This document shows positions 52,741 through 61,356 of a DNA stretch of 64,000 nt, one piece after another. The stretch lies in assembly GCA_035506275.1 (NCBI GenBank), contig DATJPT010000009.1:222579-286578 (forward strand), written 5' to 3'. The position numbers and the translations under genes are program-made. Each line of letters starts with the position of its first letter. Positions within the stretch are counted from its first letter, which is position 1. The notes under the pieces are model-generated. The model was not told the origin of the DNA. It was given only the letters and a program-made list of their open reading frames with translations, and ran no database searches. This DNA comes from Bacteroidota bacterium (lineage in GTDB: Bacteria > Bacteroidota > Ignavibacteria > UBA10030 > UBA8401).

Positions 52741-53966
52741 TGTCATTCAGGTCCTTCATAGCGAAGCGGCATCTTATCTCCAAAAAAGGGGCCGGGTTCA
52801 TTACGGTGATCTCGGTGATCTCGATCGCCGGCATTACGATCGGAGTTGCCGCACTGATCGTCGTCCTCTCCGTCTTCAACGGATTTAACGGCCTTGTCAC
52901 TTCTATTCTGATCGGTTTCGACCCGCACATCAGGATTCAGCGGACAGAACGGACGGCGCAGCAGGATCTCGACCGGGTGTCTCGCATGCTGCGCGCCGAC
53001 CCGCAGGTGGCCGGAATCGGCGCATTCGTCAGCGGCAAAGCCATGATCGTCTCGCGAAGCCAGAGCAAAGTTGTTTTCATCCGCGGACTCGAGCCGGGAA
53101 GCATCGATAAAATCACCGGCGTGGAAAACGACATTGTGCTCGGTAAGATCAATTTTCGGGATACGGCCGCCCGGGATATGATGATCGGGATGACGCTCGC
53201 GGACAGGCTCGGCGTTGTAAGCGGCGACAGCGTTATGATGATCAGTCCAGCCGGTTCGCAGCGCGCACTTCTCGGATTCGGCACGCCCATCGTTCGTTCG
53301 TACCGGGTTGCAGCCATCTATGAATCCAATAACAAGGATTACGACGCGCTGTACGGCTACATGGCTCTCTCGTCGGCGCAGGAATTGTTTCAGGAGGGGA
53401 ATGCGATCCAGGGTTATGAAGTGCGGCTGAAAGACATCAACGATTCCGACGGGATGAAGAAGAAAATAGGGGAAGCTTTTCCTTCGGCCTTTCAGGTCAT
53501 GACCTGGTACGACCTCCACAAGGATCTTTATTCTGTGATGAAGATCGAACGGTGGATGGCCTACGTTATTTTGTGCCTGATCATCGGCGTCGCGACCTTT
53601 AACCTTCTCGGCTCGCTGACCATGTCGGTGATCGAGAAGACGCGCGACATCGGCATCCTCAAGACGATGGGGGCGACGAACCGGGATATCATCTCCATCT
53701 TTCGCTATGAAGGATTGCTGGTCGGCATCATCGGAACGACGGCCGGGAGCATCCTCGGGCTCCTTATCTGTTATGCACAGATACAGTTTCATTTGTTTGC
53801 GCTGGATCCGACGGTGTACATCATTCCGGCAATTCCGGTTGAAATTCGGCCGGCCGATTTTGTTTCGGTCGCAGCGGCGGCGCTCGCTCTGAGCTATGGT
53901 GCAACGTTGTATCCGGCACGACGGGCGGCAGCCCTGCTTCCCGCGGAAGCCATTCGATGGGAATAA
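52740..53966 (+). CDS. lolE: Lipoprotein-releasing ABC transporter permease (LolC/LolE type), second copy
   Basis: A second 408-residue permease with the same plan: FIAKRHLISKKGAGFI at the start, a first helix (TVISVISIAGITIGVAALIVVLSVF), a periplasmic domain and a C-terminal group of helices (MAYVILCLIIGVATFNLLGSLTMSV). The coupling sequence KTRDIGILKTMGATNRDIISIF is clear. It shares sequence and length with the first copy, so the pair arose by duplication and likely forms the LolCE heterodimer. lolD starts 13 bases further on. The symbol is tentative. Confidence 0.9.
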   Translation: MSFRSFIAKRHLISKKGAGFITVISVISIAGITIGVAALIVVLSVFNGFNGLVTSILIGFDPHIRIQRTERTAQQDLDRVSRMLRADPQVAGIGAFVSGKAMIVSRSQSKVVFIRGLEPGSIDKITGVENDIVLGKINFRDTAARDMMIGMTLADRLGVVSGDSVMMISPAGSQRALLGFGTPIVRSYRVAAIYESNNKDYDALYGYMALSSAQELFQEGNAIQGYEVRLKDINDSDGMKKKIGEAFPSAFQVMTWYDLHKDLYSVMKIERWMAYVILCLIIGVATFNLLGSLTMSVIEKTRDIGILKTMGATNRDIISIFRYEGLLVGIIGTTAGSILGLLICYAQIQFHLFALDPTVYIIPAIPVEIRPADFVSVAAAALALSYGATLYPARRAAALLPAEAIRWE

Positions 53967-53979
53967 GACAGGACTCATA

Positions 53980-54657
53980 ATGCTTCTTTCTGCGAAAAAT
54001 ATTCATCGTCAATTTGAGGCAGGCGGAGGGAAATCCCTGCTTGTGCTGAAAGGCGTCTCGATGGAGGTCGAAACCGGAGAGATCGTTGCCATCGTCGGTC
54101 CTTCGGGGGCGGGCAAGAGCACGCTTCTTCATATTCTCGGCATGATCGACCGGCCGAATGAGGGGGAGATGATCCTGGGGGGTAAGAATATTTTCGAACT
54201 GAAGGACGATGCGCTGGCGTCGATCAGAAATAAAGAGGTCGGGTTCGTTTTTCAGTTCCATCATTTACTGCCGGAATTCAGCGCGGCAGAAAATGTCGCT
54301 ATCCCGGCCCTCATCGCCGGAGGGCGTCTTGCTCCGTCATTGGATCGGGCGCGGACATTGCTTGCCGATGTCGGACTTGAAGAACGGCTTGATCATAAGC
54401 CGAGCGAACTGTCGGGAGGGGAGCAGCAGCGCGTGGCAGTCGCCCGTGCATTGATGAACTCGCCTAAGTTGATCCTGGCGGATGAACCTTCCGGGAATCT
54501 CGATTCAGAGAATGCCCGGTCTCTTCATTCAATGATCCTGCAACTCCGACAAAAACATCATCAAACGTTTGTGATCGTCACACACAACAAGGAGTTCGCC
54601 GCGATGGCGGATAGGGTCATCACCCTCGTCGACGGCAGGGTTCAACGCGAGTTTTGA
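53980..54657 (+). CDS. lolD: Lipoprotein-releasing ABC transporter ATPase
   Basis: A 225-residue ATPase. Walker A is [15 protein letters not shown], the signature is [15 protein letters not shown], Walker B is [14 protein letters not shown], and the His loop is [10 protein letters not shown]. An upstream frame extends to 53896 but lies inside the preceding gene; the ATG at 53980 gives the normal start ([15 protein letters not shown]). It supplies energy to the LolCE permeases. The unusual feature is only the compact order prfB-lolC-lolE-lolD. Confidence 0.95.
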   Translation: MLLSAKNIHRQFEAGGGKSLLVLKGVSMEVETGEIVAIVGPSGAGKSTLLHILGMIDRPNEGEMILGGKNIFELKDDALASIRNKEVGFVFQFHHLLPEFSAAENVAIPALIAGGRLAPSLDRARTLLADVGLEERLDHKPSELSGGEQQRVAVARALMNSPKLILADEPSGNLDSENARSLHSMILQLRQKHHQTFVIVTHNKEFAAMADRVITLVDGRVQREF

Positions 54658-54684
54658 TATATGCCGATCGCATTGCGTCTTGGC

Positions 54685-54716
54685 AAAAAAAAATGCGATG
54701 CACCAGGCACCGCATT
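54685..54716 (-). terminator. Intrinsic terminator after the second pilin-like gene
   Basis: On the minus strand, ten-base arms at 54707-54716 and 54692-54701 pair with one G-T pair around a 5-base loop. A run of seven Ts follows (54685-54691 in plus-strand As). It lies 28 bases after the stop of the gene at 54745-55158, which reads toward it. Confidence 0.88.
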
Positions 54717-54744
54717 GGAGGAGAATTGGGGGTCGATCTGTTTG

Positions 54745-55158
54745 CTAACTGAGCCTTGAATACTCCGCCGGATCCGGCACTTGATAGATCCGTTGGATTG
54801 TCCATTTCACTCCGGTATACTGGAGGATGGCCACCATCGTTACCTGAAATCCGTTATACGAGCCAGTAGAAGTAATGCGCATCTGCGTCGCCGAAAGACC
54901 GGCCGGTCTGTCTCCCGCATACGTAACGCTTCCGCCGCTAAAACTTACCGTAGCCGATGGGAATACCGCAGCGGAATTGCCGCCGACATCGCCGACAGAA
55001 AACTTGATCCCCGAAGTGGAGATTTGCCGCGCCTGGTCGTGGAACGACTGGGACTGTGCAACGTTGAAGATGGCCTGGTCGGTGTTCGTGAAGAGCAGCG
55101 TGTACATTCCGATCATAACGTATGCGCCAAGTCCTACAATGATCTTTGATGTTCCCAT
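54745..55158 (-). CDS. Pilin-like single-pass membrane protein (second copy)
   Basis: A 137-residue protein with a very short N-terminus (MGTSK), one hydrophobic helix (IIVGLGAYVMIGMYTLLF) and an exported beta-rich domain (VSFSGGSVTYAGDRP, MRITSTGSYNGFQVTMVAILQY). Layout and length match the protein at 8256-8669, although the sequences differ. The usual prepilin peptidase site is not seen. I do not recognise a family with certainty. It stands alone between lolD (convergent) and an interval of about 540 bases. A terminator follows it. Confidence 0.65.
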   Translation of the reverse strand: MGTSKIIVGLGAYVMIGMYTLLFTNTDQAIFNVAQSQSFHDQARQISTSGIKFSVGDVGGNSAAVFPSATVSFSGGSVTYAGDRPAGLSATQMRITSTGSYNGFQVTMVAILQYTGVKWTIQRIYQVPDPAEYSRLS

Positions 55159-55699
55159 TTTTTCCCTCCCTATGAATCGGGATTAGCACATCTGAAATCT
55201 ACCGGCACAATTATTAGGTAGTAAGTTAATCCGGATGGAGGGATTTTCAATAGGTACTTTATCGTATTTTTTGTTCTACGGTTCGTGGCGGATGGCCGGG
55301 CGTAAAGATACGTAGAGAAGGTCCGGCAGCACAGACGAGATTCGGACCCCATAATCACGTCCATATCTAGTTTTTGGCTTAAAAATTCATCTTTTTGCGG
55401 GAATATGCCCGGAGAAACCACCTCAGGTAACGGGGCTATCACTACGACGCTTCAGTGGTGATCCAGTTTTGGGCGATCAATTCAGGCAACCGAGTAAAGC
55501 CACGAATCATCTCCGTGCGGATAACGTCCGGTTGCATTTAATGCGGACCAAAGAATATGGCCATTCGGAGCTCGACTCGGCAGGTAACGAACGCAGGTTC
55601 CGGTCCAAGTCCGGTGCGACCTGTCCTCGAAACAGGAGATTGCTTCCTTAGACCGTTGCTTGAATTCTCTCAGTTCATTCGTTACAATAGTATGTGCAG
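55159..55699. other. Non-coding interval between the second pilin-like gene and the metalloprotease gene
   Basis: About 540 bases. It must contain promoters for both neighbours, which diverge. A near-perfect inverted repeat (ATCACTAC / GTGGTGAT, nine-base loop) lies at about 55437-55463. A CCGG-TCCAAGT-CCGG hairpin near 55590-55610 looks like a tRNA T-arm but no cloverleaf can be built around it. No gene supported. Confidence 0.5.
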
Positions 55700-57382
55700 A
55701 TGATGAAGTCGAAAAACACATACAGAATTTTGATAGCGGTTGCTTTTTGCTTCATCGGGCAGAAGGGTATATGCCGAAATGACCCTCCGCAGAAGTATGA
55801 TTCAGAAGCAAGGGCCCGGAGCTATGAGGATCTCAAACAATTCATGAGAGAAGGCGAAAGAACTACCTCTCATGAGAAGTGCGGCTTCCCGGTCATTTCA
55901 TACGCCATCAGGCATCGGGACGCACTGAATCCGGAAGAACGTTCGGCGCTGCAAATAGTTCTGGACCGCCCTGCAACCCAAAAGAGCATTCTCTCCGGGC
56001 TTGTGCGAGTTCATTATGACACAACTGGAGCTGCCGCTCCGGCCATGCTCGATTCGCTCTACCGGCAAATCCCCGGAACCTCCGATCAGTTTGCCGACTC
56101 CGTTGCGGCCATCGCCAACTATTGCATGTCATTTGAAACTCAAACTCTTGGATACCTTCCGATTCCATCGGATGGCGACGCGGGAGGAGGGCCTGAACAC
56201 GATATTTACATTACCAACCTTGGCGATTACGGTTATACGACGCCCGACAGCGCTCTGCTCATAAAGCCAGATGGACAAGACGGCGGAACGTGGACATCGT
56301 TCACGACCATCGACAACGCATTTCAATTTGTTGACCCAGAATACAACAGAGGACTTCCGGCGCTGCGCGTAACCCTTGCGCACGAACTGCATCACAGTAT
56401 TCAGATCGGCAACTACGGTTACTGGTCGAGCGATATTTTCTTTTATGAGATCACTTCGGTGTGGATGGAAGACGTTGTCTTTCCCCAGGTAAAAGATTAT
56501 CTCCAGTACACAAGTTCTTCCGAGGGACATTTTGCGAATCCGCAGACGCCGTTCAATTCGGGCGACTTCATCATGTACAGCAGAGCTATCTGGGCGCATT
56601 TCGTGGCGAAGCGCTTCGGCAGAAACGCCATACTCCAATCATGGCAGGAAATAACCGTTGCCCCGCCGCTCCAAGCCATCGACCGTGCGTTGCAAAGGGG
56701 GCCGTACTATTCGAGCTTCAAGAGCGCTTTCGCGGAATGGACGGTCTGGAATTACTTTACCGGCGCCAGGAGCGATTCGACCCTTTACTATCCTGAAGGG
56801 GCGCTGTATCCGGAGATCATCTCGTCGGCGGTCAACTTTTCTCCGCCGTCGCAATCGGTCGGCGGCAGCCTTCCCGTTCTTGCTTCGAATTATTATTCGA
56901 TCCGGTTCGGGACAGAAAACGAGCCGCTTGTCGTTTCCAACATTGAGTTAGATTCTGCCGTCACGGGATACGGCGGCTTGTTTCAATACATTTCCACCCT
57001 CTCGGAACAGGCGAATACAAGCCTTTCGGCGAGCTTGAATGTCCCCGACCCTTCAAATTGGTATTCGAAAGTTCTTGTCGGCAGAAATCCGATCAACACT
57101 CCCTTCCCGGATCCGTTTCGGGCAAACGGATCCAACCAGATCAGCTTTCCGGTGAACGGATCAGCCCCGGTGAAAGGAACTCTCTCGATCTTTTCTTCCG
57201 ACATGAAACGGGTGTACTCGGGAGTGCTGACGACAACCTTGTCGACATTGATCGGCGGGGAAGTGTTTCAATGGAACGGAATGAAAGACAACAACGAACC
57301 CGCTTCTTCGGGGGTCTATATTTATTTTATCCAGATCCCGGGCGAATCTATCAAAGGAAAATTTGCGCTTCTGCGAAAGTAG
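55700..57382 (+). CDS. Secreted putative metalloprotease (MXAN_6640-like) with divergent T9SS-type tail
   Basis: From the ATG at 55700 the protein has 560 residues; a GTG two codons earlier is possible. A signal sequence (RILIAVAFCFIGQKGIC) is followed by an N-terminal domain. The zinc motif HELHH lies at about 228-232 in LRVTLAHELHHSIQIGNYG, with a likely third ligand E250 in FFYEITSVWMED. This HExxH-x17-E pattern fits the family that has been called MXAN_6640 type. The last 90 residues start NTPFPDPFRANG and end SGVYIYFIQIPGESIKGKFALLRK, which recalls a T9SS sorting domain, though the usual YPNPFNP is replaced. It is probably outer-surface or secreted. The GNAT gene follows after 14 bases. 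Confidence 0.85.
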   Translation: MMKSKNTYRILIAVAFCFIGQKGICRNDPPQKYDSEARARSYEDLKQFMREGERTTSHEKCGFPVISYAIRHRDALNPEERSALQIVLDRPATQKSILSGLVRVHYDTTGAAAPAMLDSLYRQIPGTSDQFADSVAAIANYCMSFETQTLGYLPIPSDGDAGGGPEHDIYITNLGDYGYTTPDSALLIKPDGQDGGTWTSFTTIDNAFQFVDPEYNRGLPALRVTLAHELHHSIQIGNYGYWSSDIFFYEITSVWMEDVVFPQVKDYLQYTSSSEGHFANPQTPFNSGDFIMYSRAIWAHFVAKRFGRNAILQSWQEITVAPPLQAIDRALQRGPYYSSFKSAFAEWTVWNYFTGARSDSTLYYPEGALYPEIISSAVNFSPPSQSVGGSLPVLASNYYSIRFGTENEPLVVSNIELDSAVTGYGGLFQYISTLSEQANTSLSASLNVPDPSNWYSKVLVGRNPINTPFPDPFRANGSNQISFPVNGSAPVKGTLSIFSSDMKRVYSGVLTTTLSTLIGGEVFQWNGMKDNNEPASSGVYIYFIQIPGESIKGKFALLRK

Positions 57383-57396
57383 GTAACGGGGATGGT

Positions 57397-57876
57397 ATGA
57401 AGAATGAAAATCTTGAAAGGATGATACGGCTCGCCGATGAGTTTTTCGAGGCGAAGAGCGATCCGATGCAAATTTCCGTCGGCGCCGAGACGATGGAACT
57501 GCTGAGATCCATTCATCCGAATACGATGGGGGAGATCCGAAATAAAAAGGGGCCGATTGCATGGGCGCTTGTGCTCCCCACCACCTCGACGCTTATGAAA
57601 GCATTCATTTCAAAGAAGATCAGCGAGAAGGATCTCTTGATGAAAACGCCCCTGAAAATAAAGTACGACGCACTTTATCTGTGCTCCGTGCTTGTCCTTC
57701 CCGAGGAACGGGGAAAAGGGCTGGCGAAGCGTCTCCTCCGTAAATCGATCAAAGCGATCAAAAGAAAACATCCCATCGGATGTTTCTTCTATTGGGGATT
57801 CAGCCGGGAGGGAAAGGGGCTTGCTTCCGTGTTAGGGAAGGAGTTTGATCTCCCTGTCTATGCAAGAAAAGCTTGA
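57397..57876 (+). CDS. GNAT-like acetyltransferase
   Basis: The 159 residues from the ATG at 57397 (GGGG 6 bases before) have an acetyl-CoA-binding-like segment, LYLCSVLVLPEERGKGLAKRLLRKSIKAI (about 98-126), with the GKGLA loop. The N-terminal part (about 1-60) is helical and polar. A longer frame upstream overlaps the metalloprotease gene in another frame and is rejected. The acceptor substrate is unknown. It is 14 bases behind the metalloprotease and convergent with the PuuD-like gene. Confidence 0.75.
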   Translation: MKNENLERMIRLADEFFEAKSDPMQISVGAETMELLRSIHPNTMGEIRNKKGPIAWALVLPTTSTLMKAFISKKISEKDLLMKTPLKIKYDALYLCSVLVLPEERGKGLAKRLLRKSIKAIKRKHPIGCFFYWGFSREGKGLASVLGKEFDLPVYARKA

Positions 57877-57912
57877 TGCAACGCTCCCGGATTCGTCCTC
57901 CCTCTTATGGAA

Positions 57913-58674
57913 TTACCCTTGAACCTTCGTCGTTTTTTTCAGCACGTATGCGACCATGATCCATCCGAACGCAACGACCGCCAGCAAATACAGCCAGCTG
58001 TTTGCTGCGGGGACCGCAGTGTGCGCTTCGATCATTGTCCATAGCAGCGGCACAGAAAGATACATGTTGTGCTGGCTGCGTTGAGCGATCCGAGATACGA
58101 GAAGCGGGTCGGGCACGGCGCCCCCCTTTATCGCCTTAATGATCTTGTTCTGCGACGGCAGGATCGTCTCGAAGACGTTTGCGATCATGATCACGCCGAA
58201 CATCACGCCGAGATGGATGACATATCCACGGTAGCTGAAGTTGCCGAATGCGATCATCCCAAAGATCATCACGGCGACGATGGCAAAACCGATCGCACCC
58301 ATCATGCGCAGGTCCTTTCCAAGAGCGCTGTTTGCAAGGACGACGTAGACTCTATAAATGAGGAGGACCAGAATTGCCATGATGTAACTTCCCGTTGTCC
58401 ATGCCTGCTGAGCCTCGATCGTCATACCTCCCATATAAAAAATTACGATCAACAAAAACAGGCCGAAGATGCCGGTATAAATCGCGGACCATTTGAACCA
58501 GTAAAGCCCGCGGGGAACAAGTTCCAAAACGGCCTTCTTCCGTGTTTCACCGTCCGTCGCTCCCGCGAACGGTGTGAACACGAGATTGAACCACCAGTTC
58601 AATCCGACAAAAAGCAGTCCGGCAATAATATGGAACCAGCGGAAAAGGGCGCCTAAAAGATCCATAACCTCCAT
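57913..58674 (-). CDS. Urate hydroxylase PuuD-like membrane protein, N-terminal domain only
   Basis: A 253-residue integral membrane protein (about eight helices) that resembles the N-terminal membrane domain of the bacterial urate hydroxylase PuuD (Urate_ox_N). Conserved-looking parts are LFRWFHIIAGLLFVGLNWWFNLVFTPF near the N-terminus, the histidine in FRWFHIIAG, and SRIAQRSQHNMYLSVPLLWTMIEAHT. PuuD proper adds a C-terminal cytochrome c domain with CxxCH; this is absent here, so it may have another job or partner. AAGGAGG precedes the ATG. No purine-degradation gene is nearby. Confidence 0.8.
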   Translation of the reverse strand: MEVMDLLGALFRWFHIIAGLLFVGLNWWFNLVFTPFAGATDGETRKKAVLELVPRGLYWFKWSAIYTGIFGLFLLIVIFYMGGMTIEAQQAWTTGSYIMAILVLLIYRVYVVLANSALGKDLRMMGAIGFAIVAVMIFGMIAFGNFSYRGYVIHLGVMFGVIMIANVFETILPSQNKIIKAIKGGAVPDPLLVSRIAQRSQHNMYLSVPLLWTMIEAHTAVPAANSWLYLLAVVAFGWIMVAYVLKKTTKVQG

Positions 58675-58988
58675 ACAACCTCCTTGATGAGAGAAAAACA
58701 GTGGACGATGAATTCATTTCAAATTGTTTTTTGCTCCAATGAGACAAAAGGGAAAAAACGTATTCTGCCGCGATCGATAGACAACAAGGCTGTTTTCAGT
58801 TCTTACCGTGCGTTCCAAAAGGGAGTGGGCAATTGAATATAGTCATTTGTATTATTTTCCACCATCCCGCGCCCTCGAAGATTCAACCAAAATAAGCCCC
58901 CGAAGGGAAACGTTTTGAACCATTAGATAAAAATTCTTACCTTGATACTCGACGAATCGTTGGTACACCAAACTGGAAAGATCCTTCT
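58675..58988. other. Divergent non-coding interval before uxaC
   Basis: About 310 bases between the PuuD-like gene and the sugar-acid cluster. It should carry the promoter of uxaC; the region is AT-rich near 58915-58945. I found no convincing operator or riboswitch. Confidence 0.5.
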
Positions 58989-60398
58989 ATGAAAAATAGT
59001 ATTGCACACAGCAACTTTTTGCTTGGAACGCGAAGGGCGCAGCGCCTCTACCATGACTATGCCGAGACACTGCCGATCATCGATTACCATTGCCATCTTT
59101 CGCCGAGAGATATTGCTGAAAATAGGCAATTTGAGAATATGGCTGACGCCTGGCTCAAAGGAGACCACTACAAGTGGCGGGCAATGAGAGCATGCGGAGT
59201 GAAGGAGCGATATATCACCGGAGATGCCGGCGATTGGGAGAAGTTCCAGAAATGGGCGGAGACCGTTCCTAAAACGCTCCGCAACCCTCTCTATCACTGG
59301 ACGCATCTTGAACTGAAGCGCCCTTTTGGGATCACCGATCGACTGCTCAGCGGAGAAACGGCGAAGGAAATCTGGGATGAATGCAACGGAAAACTTGCTA
59401 CCGCTCAATTCACCACGCAGGGAATTTTACGGCAGATGAACGTTGAAGTGGTCTGCAGCACGGACGACCCCATTGATACGCTCGAATATCATGAGCAGTA
59501 TTCAAAAAAACCGAACGGAGCAAAGCTCTTTCCGGCGTTCCGCCCGGACAGAGCGCTTGCCGTTGAGGACGCCGGAGCTTTTGCATTATACGTCAGGTCC
59601 CTTTCAAAAATTTCCGGCATTACGGTAACGTCATTCGATTCATTCCGTGACGCTCTTCGAGCGCGGCATAAATTTTTTGCCAAACATGGCTGCAAACTCT
59701 CCGATCACGGGCTTGAAACGATCTATGCGGACGAATACACCGAATCCCGGGTGAAGGCCATTTTCAAAAAGCTATTGCAGAAAAAGAATGTAAATTCCGT
59801 TGAAACAAGAATATTCAAGTCTGCCATGTTGTATGAATTGGCTGTGATGGATTGGGAACAGGGATGGGTTCAACAATTTCATATCGGCGCGATGCGGAAC
59901 AACAACTCCCGACTGTTTAGCGCTTTCGGCCCCGACAACGGTTCCGATTCCGTCGGTGATTTGCCCATTGCTCAGTCGATGGCAAAATTTTTTGACAGGC
60001 TTGACAAGGAGGGAAAACTGGCGAAAACGATCATCTACAATCTTAATCCCCGCGATAACGAGGTGTGTGCGACGATGGTCGGCAATTTTCAGGACGGCTC
60101 CATTCAGGGAAAAATGCAATACGGCGCGGCGTGGTGGTTTCTTGATCAGAAGGACGGGATGACCCGCCAACTTGATGCAATTTCCAACATGGGATTGCTG
60201 AGTCAGTTTGTCGGGATGTTGACCGATTCGCGAAGCTTTCTGTCATACCCTCGACATGAGTATTTCCGACGTTTGATCTGTGACATTCTCGGCAGGGAAA
60301 TGGAACAGGGTTTGCTCCCCGACGATTTCGGCCTTGTCGGCGGCCTCGTGAAAGATGTCTGCTATAACAACGCAAAAAGATATTTTGAGTTTGCGTGA
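58989..60398 (+). CDS. uxaC: Glucuronate isomerase
   Basis: A 469-residue isomerase that turns D-glucuronate into D-fructuronate (and galacturonate into tagaturonate). The family N-terminus is present: LYHDYAETLPIIDYHCHLSPRDIAENRQF, with the metal-binding HCH. Further family parts are DAWLKGDHYKWRAMRACGV, TTQGILRQMNVEVVCSTDDP and DRALAVEDAGAF. The tail FVGMLTDSRSFLSYPRHEYFRRLICD is also typical. The length fits. It is the first gene of the sugar-acid cluster, 113 bases before the SDR gene. Confidence 0.97.
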   Translation: MKNSIAHSNFLLGTRRAQRLYHDYAETLPIIDYHCHLSPRDIAENRQFENMADAWLKGDHYKWRAMRACGVKERYITGDAGDWEKFQKWAETVPKTLRNPLYHWTHLELKRPFGITDRLLSGETAKEIWDECNGKLATAQFTTQGILRQMNVEVVCSTDDPIDTLEYHEQYSKKPNGAKLFPAFRPDRALAVEDAGAFALYVRSLSKISGITVTSFDSFRDALRARHKFFAKHGCKLSDHGLETIYADEYTESRVKAIFKKLLQKKNVNSVETRIFKSAMLYELAVMDWEQGWVQQFHIGAMRNNNSRLFSAFGPDNGSDSVGDLPIAQSMAKFFDRLDKEGKLAKTIIYNLNPRDNEVCATMVGNFQDGSIQGKMQYGAAWWFLDQKDGMTRQLDAISNMGLLSQFVGMLTDSRSFLSYPRHEYFRRLICDILGREMEQGLLPDDFGLVGGLVKDVCYNNAKRYFEFA

Positions 60399-60511
60399 AA
60401 AGCATGCAGAGATCTTTCGCACCGCATGGACGCCTCGGTATCATTGTTTCTTTTTTCGTATCTTGATCTGAAATGTGACCATCGTCCCTTATTTGCATTC
60501 AGAAGATTATC

Positions 60512-61294
60512 ATGTCGTATGTCGAAAATCTCTTTGACCTGAAGGATAAAGTCGCTGTCGTGATTGGCGGCAGCGGCGTGCTTGGGGGAGCCATGGCTCG
60601 GACACTGGCGCGCGCTTCTGCCAGGGTCGCCGTCGGTTTCCACAATAATCAGGCCGGTGCGGACAATGTCGTGACGACCATTACGGAAGCCGGAGGGATC
60701 GCAGAAGCATTTTCATTCGATGCGTCGTCGGAGCGGGGCATCCTCGAAGGAAAAGACGCAGTGTTGGCGCGGTGGGGAAAGGTCGATATTCTCGTCAACG
60801 CTCCTGGAGTTAATTCGCCGACCCCCGTGTTTGACATCCCGGAAGAAGAGTGGGAAAGAATTCTCAACACGAACCTCAAAGGGGTCTTCTTCTCGTGCCG
60901 TGTTCTCGGCCGGCAGATGATCGAGCAAAAATCCGGGGGGAGCATCATCAATATTTCATCGGTCTCGTCCGAGCTTCCCCTTTCTCGTGTGTTCACCTAC
61001 TCTATATCAAAGGCCGGAATCAACAATATGACCCGGTTTTTGGCGCGGGAATGGGCGCCGTATAAGGTTCGCGTCAATGCGATCATGCCCGGTTTTTTCC
61101 CGGCGGTTCAAAATCGAAAGATCCTGACGGAAGAACGGCGCAAGTCGATTTTTGCCCATACGCCGATGGGGCGGTATGGCGAGCCGGAAGAGTTATCAGG
61201 GGCGCTTCTCTGGCTTGCTTCGGAAAAAGCTTCTTCGTTCGTTACCGGTGCGATGATCGCCGTTGACGGCGGCTTTACGAGTATGACGATCTGA
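60512..61294 (+). CDS. SDR family oxidoreductase, probably D-fructuronate/D-mannonate reductase
   Basis: A 260-residue short-chain dehydrogenase. The NAD(P) motif GGSGVLGG is at 19-26, and the catalytic set is S150, Y163 and K167 (YSISK). Its start (LFDLKDKVAVVIGGSGVLGG) is like those of SDR enzymes that replace UxuB and reduce fructuronate to mannonate in Bacteroidota. Position after uxaC supports that role. A different keto-acid reduction cannot be excluded. It is followed by pdxB after 62 bases. Confidence 0.85.
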   Translation: MSYVENLFDLKDKVAVVIGGSGVLGGAMARTLARASARVAVGFHNNQAGADNVVTTITEAGGIAEAFSFDASSERGILEGKDAVLARWGKVDILVNAPGVNSPTPVFDIPEEEWERILNTNLKGVFFSCRVLGRQMIEQKSGGSIINISSVSSELPLSRVFTYSISKAGINNMTRFLAREWAPYKVRVNAIMPGFFPAVQNRKILTEERRKSIFAHTPMGRYGEPEELSGALLWLASEKASSFVTGAMIAVDGGFTSMTI

Positions 61295-61356
61295 TTCACA
61301 AAAAGACATGACATCGTTGGCCACCCAACACCGGCTGGCCTTTGTGGAAAGAGTGT

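Noticed and set aside
52743..53978. A 411-codon open frame on the minus strand across the second lolC/E gene.
   Set aside because: It is a shadow of a strongly coding plus-strand gene; its product is basic and repetitive in composition (many H, D, R) and has no domain.
55590..55625. CCGG-TCCAAGT-CCGG hairpin resembling a tRNA T-arm or part of a cobalamin riboswitch.
   Set aside because: No cloverleaf, no further riboswitch core and no cobalamin gene near it.
57058..57396. Upstream extension of the GNAT gene to 57058.
   Set aside because: It overlaps the metalloprotease gene in another frame; a good ribosome binding site and ATG are at 57397.
61310..61345. Small inverted repeat (GGCCA ... 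TGGCC) between the SDR gene and pdxB as a terminator.
   Set aside because: Short stem, weak T run, and genes on both sides probably share one transcript.
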